From NCBI GenBank assembly GCA_964577665.1, contig CAZOBD010000032.1:1-28605 (forward strand): a DNA stretch of 28,605 nt, in the 5' to 3' direction. Both the position numbers and the translations under genes were made by a program. The stretch is from CAYVTD01 sp964577665. Its GTDB lineage: Bacteria > Bacteroidota > Ignavibacteria > Kapaibacteriales > UBA2268. The notes under the pieces are model-generated. The model was not told where the DNA came from. It worked only from the letters and a program-made list of their open reading frames with translations, and ran no database searches. Positions 22,620 to 28,605 of this stretch are shown piece after piece. Within the stretch, counting starts at the first letter, position 1. Each line of letters begins with the position of its first letter.

Positions 22620-23603
22620 TTGAACGGAATAAATCAGCATAAGAACTGGAAAAAAGTATTGGGAATCGGCGGCATTGTACTTTCAGCCGCTTCATTGGTA
22701 TATATTTTCTTTAAAATAGACACAGCGCGGGCGCTTGGAGCAATTTTCGAGGTGGAATGGTACTATCCTGCCGCAGCAGCGGCTGTTTATCTTTCTACAT
22801 TCTGGCTAAGAGCTTTCAGATGGAGCAGAATGCTGAGGCATTATCCGGGAATAAAATTCAAATATTATCTTGAAGGGATTGTACTCGGATTTTCAGGCAA
22901 CAATCTTATCCCCGCAAAAGGAGGCGAACTGGTCAGAATGGAGTTTTTCAGTTCCAAAACGCCTGTCAGCCGTGTAACTGCGTTTTCATCAGCCATGACG
23001 GTAAAAATAATCGACGGATTTAATATTCTGCTGATTCTTCTCATCGCAGTTTGGATAGGAGGAATCCCCTTTTTTAATAATACTGCCCTGAAAGGAATAA
23101 CAATTTCCGCAGTTATTTTTTTTGCAGTAATTATCATTTTGCTTGTTTTATTGAGAGCAAAGGGTAAAAATATTATTTCAGGCCTTGAAAAGAGGAAAAG
23201 CCCGGCAGCAAAATTTTTTAAAAACAATCTCGAAAAAACTGCATCAGCTCTTGATTTCCTTAATTTTGACAAAAACACTTTCGTTATTTTTATGACAGGC
23301 AATCTGATATGGTTCCTTGAGGCTGTTGTTTTCACATTGATAATCGGAGCATATCACCCTGGAATAGATATATGGAGCGCCGGTGTAGTTACACTTGCTG
23401 TAGTTAATTACGGACTTTTAGTGCCTTCATCGCCGGGATTTGTCGGGCTTTTTCAGGGATTTACCATACTTGCTCTTTCTCTTTACGGTATCGGAGAGGA
23501 AACTGCTTTTGCCGTCAGCATCCTAGTCCATGCCTGCCAGTTCCTGCCTGTAACGCTTTGGGGAATTTATATAATAGCAAGGGATTCGGTAAAAGTATTT
23601 TAG
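22620..23603 (+). CDS. Flippase-like integral membrane protein (LPG synthase TM domain family)
   Basis: The protein belongs to the UPF0104/lysylphosphatidylglycerol-synthase transmembrane family, related to AglD and MprF flippase regions, thought to handle lipid-linked substrates. Signatures are WLRAFRWSRML, then GFSGNNLIPAKGGELVRM, and near the end VPSSPGFVGLFQG. I place the start at TTG 22620 (328 residues), just before the first membrane helix and downstream of a promoter-like TATCTTTG; the open frame continues upstream to TTG 22503, but those 39 residues look like leader DNA. The 3' end overlaps the convergent exosortase-partner gene by 4 bp. No catalytic synthase domain is present, so lipid translocation is the likelier role. 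Confidence 0.8.
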   Translation: MNGINQHKNWKKVLGIGGIVLSAASLVYIFFKIDTARALGAIFEVEWYYPAAAAAVYLSTFWLRAFRWSRMLRHYPGIKFKYYLEGIVLGFSGNNLIPAKGGELVRMEFFSSKTPVSRVTAFSSAMTVKIIDGFNILLILLIAVWIGGIPFFNNTALKGITISAVIFFAVIIILLVLLRAKGKNIISGLEKRKSPAAKFFKNNLEKTASALDFLNFDKNTFVIFMTGNLIWFLEAVVFTLIIGAYHPGIDIWSAGVVTLAVVNYGLLVPSSPGFVGLFQGFTILALSLYGIGEETAFAVSILVHACQFLPVTLWGIYIIARDSVKVF

Positions 23604-24352
23604 CTGCGTTTTTTTCTTGTTTTTTTTCGGCTGCCGGGAGTTTTTTCTCTTGTAACGGATGCTTTGGTCAAATCAGTTTCTGTTTTCAATTCACTTCTTT
23701 TCTGATTAACTTTCACATCCTCAGATTCTTTTTTAGAGAAATAAGCCCTGTATCTGTCGATGTCGCTTTTTCTGAAAGTAACGGCAATCCATAGAATTAA
23801 AGCAACCATAATCGAAGGATTGATATTTTCAGTGATAAAATATCCCGCAAACCAGTCGAAGATATTAATCATTGACTGGGAATATCCTATCTCATGCGCC
23901 ATCATTGACTTTTGAGCGGTCATAATGATTATGAACATTTTGAAAGAAATAAAAAGTAGAATGAATATAATTCCTGCCGGCAGAGAAAAAAGCTTTCTTT
24001 TCCAAGGGACGGGCGATGCCGCTATCAATGAAATAACAATAATCATCGGAAGATAAGCAAATCCGCGAATCTCGTATTTCCAGATAAAAAGCTGCGGCTG
24101 CCCCCTGCTGTTTCTTCTTGTCAAGTCAATGTTACCGATAATCATCATGTCCTTACCGGCTTCTTCTTTATGGTCGAGCATTATTTTCTTTTTATACTTA
24201 GGGCTATCATAAATTGCCGATTTTGTAATGCTTTCTGCGGTTTCGATAATAAAATTGTCGAAAGCTTTCTCCAATCCGTGGAATGGGAGTTTTAAAAGGA
24301 TAAATACTCCAAAAAAGATAAGCACAAATCTTATTATAGAATTTTTAAGCAT
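23600..24352 (-). CDS. Exosortase-associated membrane protein
   Basis: The 250-residue protein follows the exosortase gene with an 8-bp overlap, so they form one transcription and probably one functional unit. It has about four membrane helices (around residues 7-26, 94-113, 120-146 and 180-196), an extracytoplasmic segment between the first two and a long charged, strongly basic cytoplasmic tail (about 200-250, ending SRKKTRKKRS). I do not recognise a named family with certainty. Many exosortase systems encode a dedicated small membrane partner next to the exosortase, and this fits by position and topology. It converges with the flippase-like gene, with stop codons overlapping by 4 bp. Confidence 0.65.
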   Translation of the reverse strand: MLKNSIIRFVLIFFGVFILLKLPFHGLEKAFDNFIIETAESITKSAIYDSPKYKKKIMLDHKEEAGKDMMIIGNIDLTRRNSRGQPQLFIWKYEIRGFAYLPMIIVISLIAASPVPWKRKLFSLPAGIIFILLFISFKMFIIIMTAQKSMMAHEIGYSQSMINIFDWFAGYFITENINPSIMVALILWIAVTFRKSDIDRYRAYFSKKESEDVKVNQKRSELKTETDLTKASVTREKTPGSRKKTRKKRS

Positions 24353-24950
24353 TTGCGGCAGCCTCTTTTCTTTTTTTCAACACAAAGTTCTGCCATATAC
24401 CGTAAAGGACAATACTTAATACTATGAAAATAACCGGAAATATCTCAAAGTGCATCGAATCGAAAGATTCGGGCCAATAGATTCTTATATAATAAAGTCC
24501 GATAATTCTAAAAAAATTCGCAATATAAATAATTAGCGCGCCTATAAAAATACCGAGAATCTTATAAAGCCATCTTACCGGTGTGGCAATAACCGCCGCA
24601 AAGAAAATTACAACGGGATCGAGACCGTCGCAGCCCAGTCCTATAGATATTGAAGCCTGAGGAGAGTTAATAACCTGACCATGCACTATTGATTCGGCGC
24701 CGAATAAGTTGAGCAGAAAAGAAGAAATCTTTGCCGTAAATGCAAGATAGCCCTGCATTTCTGATTTCATCTCAGATGTAATAAAAATGTAGTACGTCCC
24801 GACAATCAGCAGAAAAATTCCGACAAACTGCAAAACGGGAAGCAGAGGTTTTATCTTAGAATCAAAAAAATTGTTTTTAATATCAGCCTTAGTTTGTTTT
24901 TGCCTGAGGGCTTCTTTATTCTCTTTTTTCCCTGATTTCTTTTTACTCAT
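24345..24950 (-). CDS. Exosortase (archaeosortase family protease/transpeptidase)
   Basis: The 201-residue polytopic protein carries the exosortase triad: Cys107 in GLGCDGLD (105-111), Arg148 in ANFFRIIGLYY (144-154) and His167 in MHFEIFPV (166-173). Exosortases are thought to cleave proteins with a short C-terminal sorting tail (PEP-CTERM and similar) and join them to an envelope acceptor. A lysine-rich cytoplasmic N-terminus (1-30) precedes about five helices. The subfamily cannot be settled by eye, and none of the proteins in this window shows a recognisable target tail. The downstream gene overlaps by 8 bp. There is no clear ribosome binding site. Confidence 0.88.
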   Translation of the reverse strand: MSKKKSGKKENKEALRQKQTKADIKNNFFDSKIKPLLPVLQFVGIFLLIVGTYYIFITSEMKSEMQGYLAFTAKISSFLLNLFGAESIVHGQVINSPQASISIGLGCDGLDPVVIFFAAVIATPVRWLYKILGIFIGALIIYIANFFRIIGLYYIRIYWPESFDSMHFEIFPVIFIVLSIVLYGIWQNFVLKKRKEAAANA

Positions 24951-25046
24951 TTTATATGACTAATAATTAGAAATTTACAAATTTGAAAATAATATTAGCT
25001 CAAATTATGTAAAACATGAAAATTATCAAATAAAAAAAGATAAATA

Positions 25047-25949
25047 TCAGAAAAAGCACGAGCGAAAAAGTATATTTAGATAATCTTTCTTTTTCAGTCG
25101 GGGTCTTTGAAAAAAAATATTTTCCTTTAGCTGTCTTGTTTTTTGCAAAATGCTCCGCCCGCCTTCAATTGTAAGCTTAATTTCCATCTTAAGCCGGAGA
25201 GGTCTTAGGAAATAGATCAATTCCCTCCCCTGATCGAAAAGATTATCAGTTATTTCATAAAGATTTTCAAGGCATGGCAGCAGTTTTAAAGATGTCTCAT
25301 CATTTAAAAAGAATTTATTTTCTCCGAGACAGGTCTTTAAAGAATCTTTTGGAATGTAAATCCTGCCTTTTTTTATATCAAGCGATAAGTCCTGCCAGAA
25401 ATTCGCAAGCTGTAGCGCCGTACATATTTTATCAGAAAGTACTGCCGTTTCATCATTGTACAGGTCAAAGACTCTCAGCACAAGTTCTCCTACCGGATTT
25501 GCTGAGTGCAAACAGTAAAAAAACAAATCATCCAAATTTTCCGGCTGGCGGAAGTTTACATCCATCCTAAAGGCATCCAAAAGTTTATTGAACGGCTCGG
25601 CAGGTATATTCTTTTCATTTATCGTAAAATGCAGCGCTTCGGAAACAGGATTACCGGGAATTTGGTTTATCAGCAAATTCTCCATACCTGCCAGCATCTC
25701 TATTCTTTCAAGCGGAGAACCGCTTTCCGGTTCATCGGCAATATCGTCTGCGATGCGGGCAAATGTGTAAATATTGAAAAGATGCCGTCTCTGATTTTTC
25801 GGAAGCAGCAGCGAGCCTGCAGGAAAATTTTCGTAATGCCCCAGAGTAATCTTTTTCGTAAATGCAAAAGCATCTTCTATTGTTTCACAACGGAATTTAC
25901 CGCCGTTTCCAAGAGAAATTTCAGCCAGTTCCGCTTTTGTGAATCTCAT
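25047..25949 (-). CDS. hpnC: Squalene synthase-family protein HpnC
   Basis: The 300-residue enzyme belongs to the squalene/phytoene synthase family. The first aspartate-rich motif is ADDIADE (67-73) and the second NFWQDLSLD (183-191). HYENFP followed by GSLLLP (38-50) and the SANPVGELVLR segment (149-159) are characteristic of the HpnC branch, which with HpnD and HpnE makes squalene from farnesyl diphosphate through hydroxysqualene in hopanoid-type pathways. HpnD and HpnE are not in the window. A related role in carotenoid synthesis cannot be excluded. It lies 96 bp upstream of the exosortase gene on the same strand. The ATG 25949 lacks a strong ribosome binding site. Confidence 0.85.
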   Translation of the reverse strand: MRFTKAELAEISLGNGGKFRCETIEDAFAFTKKITLGHYENFPAGSLLLPKNQRRHLFNIYTFARIADDIADEPESGSPLERIEMLAGMENLLINQIPGNPVSEALHFTINEKNIPAEPFNKLLDAFRMDVNFRQPENLDDLFFYCLHSANPVGELVLRVFDLYNDETAVLSDKICTALQLANFWQDLSLDIKKGRIYIPKDSLKTCLGENKFFLNDETSLKLLPCLENLYEITDNLFDQGRELIYFLRPLRLKMEIKLTIEGGRSILQKTRQLKENIFFQRPRLKKKDYLNILFRSCFF

Positions 25950-26037
25950 GGTTAAAATCTTTGTCAGACTTTGAAAAAGAAACTTACGTATTATTAACGG
26001 CTATTGTTGTAGTAAATTAAGAAACTTAGGAAACATT

Positions 26038-26859
26038 TCAATCCAAAGGCTTGTCTGCATATATAATTGTTCTTGGCATCATCTTAGCCAAATCGACCAG
26101 CTCCTGTTTGGAAATATTCGTGTTCCGTATTCTGAGTATCTCTAAATTAGGCAGAGCGGTAATGTCAGCAGGGAGCATGGTCAGGTCAAAATTCCTGTCC
26201 AGATTTATTTCCTTAAGTTTTTTCAGGTTAGAAAAAATACCCTCAGGTATTTTAGTAATTTCATTGCCGGAAAGGTCAAGTCTTTCAAGATTGATAAATT
26301 CCTGTATTCTCTGAGGAAACGTAGTAAGATCACTGCGGCTTAAGTCGAGAATAACAACGTCATTCGGATATTTCAGCGCCTGATTAAGGTCAAAAAATGT
26401 CTTGTTAGCCGCTCCCTTGAGAGCATTACCTACGGTCATTCCGTTTCTCAGGTTATTGGTCTCATCATAAAGCATACGGAGTTTTGCCAAAGGAACAGCT
26501 ATATTACTACCGTCTTTTTGAGAAATAATATCTCGGTATATTTCAATAGCCTGATCAAAAGAATTAATTGCATCCTGAAAGCTCTCATTGAGGTTGTTCA
26601 CTTTTGCGGCATCACGGTAGAAATAACCCCAGTACTCGTGAGCAACAGCCGTCCAGTACTCATTCCTTAGATTTCTTACAACATCATATCCTTTCTTAAG
26701 ATAATCCGTCGCCTGATTCCACTCTCTTGCCTCACGGTAAGAGTTTCCAAGCTTCAGATAGCGTATGCCCAGCTCCAGCCTGTCCCTCTGTGCATCAAGG
26801 CTGAGAGTGAACAAAGTCATCAATATTAGAAATGCGCTCAGTATTTTGATTATTTTCAT
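26038..26859 (-). CDS. Exported TPR and leucine-rich-repeat protein
   Basis: The 273-residue protein has a signal peptide (1-23, ending SLDAQ), an alpha-helical TPR-like region (about 27-130, with YREAREWNQATDYLKKGYDV and DAINSFDQAIEIY) and about four leucine-rich repeats (about 165-260, with LERLDLSGNEITKIPEGIF and LEILRIRNTNISK). Both halves are protein-binding scaffolds, so an envelope interaction role is likely; no enzyme motif is visible. GAGGA six bases before the ATG supports the start. It follows the probable outer-membrane protein gene by 35 bp on the same strand, so the two should be co-expressed and may interact. Confidence 0.75.
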   Translation of the reverse strand: MKIIKILSAFLILMTLFTLSLDAQRDRLELGIRYLKLGNSYREAREWNQATDYLKKGYDVVRNLRNEYWTAVAHEYWGYFYRDAAKVNNLNESFQDAINSFDQAIEIYRDIISQKDGSNIAVPLAKLRMLYDETNNLRNGMTVGNALKGAANKTFFDLNQALKYPNDVVILDLSRSDLTTFPQRIQEFINLERLDLSGNEITKIPEGIFSNLKKLKEINLDRNFDLTMLPADITALPNLEILRIRNTNISKQELVDLAKMMPRTIIYADKPLD

Positions 26860-26894
26860 TTTTAATCCTCACATTTATTATTAAATTTTATTAT

Positions 26895-28052
26895 TCAATT
26901 TTTTTCTACTTTCTCCTGAGGTTCCTGTACGTTAGGATGCCACCAGAAGCTTATTCTGAGCCCGAGCTGAAGGGTGTTCAGCCAGGGGCTGTTGTGCATA
27001 ACAGGACCGTGGTATGTATGGAGTTCCAAATCGTCGGAATTCATGTACCAATTATATGCGGCAAACAGTTCCACTGGGAAAAACCACTGGTATTTCACAA
27101 CATTTGCTTCTACACGGAGAACATTGGATGACCACGAAGATTTTTCAATATCGCTGTTGTATATTCTGCCTTCGCCCCACATGTGTCCTATTCCAAATTT
27201 AAAACCTACATCGGTGTCATCAGCGATTGAAAATGCGTGCCTGACAGCATAACTCAATCCAACTGAATACAAATCCATAGACCATTCCTGTCTGAAGCTT
27301 TCTTCATCAATTACTTCTCCCTCTTCCTCAAAATACTTAAACCTGTGTATAGTTGAAATTTTAGGATTGATATATTCTCCCCATATTTCAATATTTTTGT
27401 TGAACCTCAATATAGGATATGCGTTAAAATCTATCCTGACACCCATGGAAAGATCGCTTTTTATATCTTCATTATCATAAATAAACCAATTAGCTACGGG
27501 AGAAACAGACATAATGCTGATACTGTTTTTATAATTCTGCTCATATATTTCAGACATTTCGTCAAGGTAACGCTCACATTGTCCGTTGAGATCTTTGGAA
27601 AGCTCCATTTTTTCTTTCACGCAGCCGTTTACGGTTTTGAAAATTTCATAATCTTTATCAATAAGCTGCTTTTCAAGTTCTTTAATAGCATCTTTCATCT
27701 CCTTTATCCTGCCGGACATATCAGGAAGAGCCTTTAGCTGATGAAACAGTATGGAATCAGCTTCCCAGTAATCTTCAGCATAAACTACAATATCTTTCTT
27801 GGAAATACTTTCCAGCAGTCTTTCCGAAGGAAATGACGGAAGAGTTACTTTGGGAATTTCTCCTAAAGTTTCAAGCTGTGCCGAGTGAATCAGCGCAGAT
27901 TGATAGACATTCAGCATGGCGCTTTGCAAATCTCTTCTGCCCATATTGATAAAATCGGGCTTGTTTTCCTGAAATTTTCCCAGAGATTCTACTGCATACA
28001 GCGAACCTGCAGAGAGCAGAATCGCTGAAATAAATAAGAGTATTTTCTTCAT
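26895..28052 (-). CDS. Exported protein with coiled coil and probable C-terminal outer-membrane barrel
   Basis: The 385-residue product starts with a signal peptide (about 1-20, ending GSLYA). Residues about 95-175 are charged and helical (MKDAIKELEKQLIDKDYEIF and following), probably a coiled coil. From about 185 to 375 there are alternating aromatic-rich strands (for example GVRIDFNAYPILRFN, VGFKFGIGHMWGEGR, LQLGLRISFWW), the pattern of a small outer-membrane beta-barrel. Two cysteines (near 145-155) may form a disulfide. I do not recognise a named family. AAAGGAC before the ATG supports the start. It is the first gene of a two-gene unit with the TPR/LRR protein. Confidence 0.65.
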   Translation of the reverse strand: MKKILLFISAILLSAGSLYAVESLGKFQENKPDFINMGRRDLQSAMLNVYQSALIHSAQLETLGEIPKVTLPSFPSERLLESISKKDIVVYAEDYWEADSILFHQLKALPDMSGRIKEMKDAIKELEKQLIDKDYEIFKTVNGCVKEKMELSKDLNGQCERYLDEMSEIYEQNYKNSISIMSVSPVANWFIYDNEDIKSDLSMGVRIDFNAYPILRFNKNIEIWGEYINPKISTIHRFKYFEEEGEVIDEESFRQEWSMDLYSVGLSYAVRHAFSIADDTDVGFKFGIGHMWGEGRIYNSDIEKSSWSSNVLRVEANVVKYQWFFPVELFAAYNWYMNSDDLELHTYHGPVMHNSPWLNTLQLGLRISFWWHPNVQEPQEKVEKN

Positions 28053-28234
28053 AGTTAAGTCCTTTATTTATTCAAATTAAACTTTTTTTCTTTTTTCTGT
28101 ATTTCTATAAGCAAGATTAATGCCATTATGTGTATTTATCTGTATTTCATTTAGTTAGACCAATTGTTCAAGATTATATATAAAATTGATAATATTCTCT
28201 GCCTGAATAACACAAATTCAGATTGAACGCGGAA

Positions 28235-28267
28235 AGATGTCAGACACCTTCAAGGTGTCTGACATCT
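28235..28267. repeat. 33-bp perfect palindrome, AGATGTC/GACATCT family, copy 2
   Basis: Two perfect 16-bp arms surround a single C at 28251. Length, centre and the ends AGATGTC and GACATCT are those of the element at 74-106, and CTGAA follows both (overlapping the final CT). The inner arm, AGACACCTT, differs completely from that of copy 1 but pairs perfectly with its own partner. Confidence 0.85.
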
Positions 28268-28282
28268 GAAAACCAAAAATTG

Positions 28283-28318
28283 TCCCCTCTTGAGAGGGGA
28301 TAAAGGGGTGTGTTCCTC
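28283..28318. repeat. GC-rich palindrome with GGGG-rich tail
   Basis: TCCCCTC-TTGA-GAGGGGA (28283-28300) is a perfect hairpin with a four-base loop, followed by TAAAGGGGTGTGTTCCTC. From memory, similar blocks recur between genes in Bacteroidota-like drafts. Function unknown. Confidence 0.6.
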
Positions 28319-28353
28319 ATTCGTGAGATTCCTTGGGCAAGTGCGGAATGACA
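28315..28353. repeat. Interspersed repeat (ATTCGTGAGATTCC...GGAATGAC type)
   Basis: The block starts CCTCATTCGTGAGATTCC and ends GCGGAATGAC. Its ends, CATTC(G) and GGAATGA, are loosely inverted. It resembles the widespread CATTCCGCACTTG-type intergenic repeats. It directly abuts the preceding GC-rich palindrome. Confidence 0.45.
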
Positions 28354-28380
28354 AAGAAACGATTTTTCTAAGGTTAAAGT

Positions 28381-28438
28381 AAAAATAATCAGATGAAACA
28401 TCCATGATTAGGTTAAACACATAAGGGGATGATTATTT
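28381..28438 (+). repeat. 58-bp direct repeat, copy 1
   Basis: Matches 28509-28566 at 57 of 58 positions. The unit contains CATCC and GGATG inverted segments and starts and ends with AAATAATC and GATTATTT, so it can form a bulged stem. Confidence 0.85.
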
Positions 28439-28450
28439 AAGAGTTAATGC

Positions 28451-28501
28451 AAAACAGAGTTTTAAAAGAAAAGTACATTCCCAAATCGGAGTTTGGGAAT
28501 G
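28451..28501 (+). repeat. Two-hairpin element, copy e
   Basis: Hairpin 1 is AAAACAGAGTTTT (28451-28463); after a 12-base spacer hairpin 2 has the perfect stem CATTCCC/GGGAATG (28476-28482 with 28495-28501) around AAATCGGAGTTT. It lies between the two 58-bp direct repeats. Confidence 0.8.
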
Positions 28502-28508
28502 AGATGCG

Positions 28509-28566
28509 AAAAATAAACAGATGAAACATCCATGATTAGGTTAAACACATAAGGGGATGATTATTT
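28509..28566 (+). repeat. 58-bp direct repeat, copy 2
   Basis: Second copy of the unit at 28381-28438, with a single difference (A for T at the ninth base). The sequences beyond the two copies differ, so this is a duplicated unit rather than part of a longer visible tandem. Confidence 0.85.
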
Positions 28567-28605
28567 TTAGTAGATTTGCCATATATTGAAGAAAAATATT
28601 GAAAA

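Larger units (their letters stand above)
28053..28605. other. Repeat-rich intergenic region at right end
   Basis: About 550 bp to the end of the window contain no credible gene. They hold a 33-bp palindrome (28235-28267), a GC-rich palindrome with a GGGGATAAAGGGGTG tail (28283-28318), an interspersed ATTCGTGAGATTCCTTGGGC-type repeat (28315-28353), and two 58-bp direct repeats flanking a two-hairpin element (28381-28566). Confidence 0.75.

Overview
The window is a stretch of a low-GC bacterial chromosome from the Bacteroidota/Ignavibacteriota side of the FCB group, probably a draft or metagenome assembly because it holds three runs of exactly 100 N. Four features point to this lineage. A secreted esterase carries a type IX (Por) secretion C-terminal sorting domain. 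Promoters fit the Bacteroidota pattern TTTG-N20-TAnnTTTG, for example before tRNA-His. Many genes lack a strong Shine-Dalgarno site. The intergenic spaces are full of short palindromic repeats typical of such genomes. I cannot name a genus; Ignavibacteria or Kapabacteria-like lineages are my guess.

Layout. 1-5560 (+): an Nramp-related metal transporter, a CstA-family transporter, a secreted metallophosphoesterase-like protein with altered active-site motifs, and tyrS; an NTF2-like lipoprotein gene converges on tyrS. 6260-7963 (+): a VapBC-type toxin-antitoxin pair whose toxin stop codon overlaps the start of meaB (methylmalonyl-CoA mutase chaperone GTPase). 7964-8473: very AT-rich DNA with gap 1. 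8474-11449 (-): a PBP4-like D,D-carboxypeptidase and the type IX secreted esterase. 11616-15164 (+): an unknown AT-rich gene, a lipoprotein S9 peptidase with a clear terminator, and a second VapBC-type pair. 15165-16173: a repeat-rich island with paired hairpin elements, a 21-bp tandem array running into gap 2, and a MITE-like inverted repeat. 16174-19580 (-): an isolated MalG-type sugar permease and a NatAB-like ABC exporter pair. 19744-19820: tRNA-His. 19821-20681: a second repeat island with another 21-bp array, gap 3 and two more hairpin elements. 20682-22448 (-): an MsbA-like ABC exporter. 22620-23603 (+): a flippase-like membrane protein. 23600-25949 (-): an exosortase with a membrane partner, then the squalene-pathway enzyme HpnC. 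26038-28052 (-): a two-gene envelope unit, one TPR/LRR protein and one probable outer-membrane barrel. 28053-28605: a mosaic of at least five repeat types.

Functionally the window is mostly envelope and transport biology: cell-wall D,D-peptidase, two protein-sorting systems (type IX and exosortase), lipid-related enzymes, exporters and lipoproteins, plus housekeeping (tyrS, tRNA-His, meaB). The most unusual content is non-coding. Two 21-bp-phased arrays about 4.7 kb apart are homologous in register and open on the minus strand as seven-residue repeats. A dispersed two-hairpin element, whose stems change in a compensated way around a constant AAATCGGAGTTT loop, lies close to both arrays and recurs at the right end.
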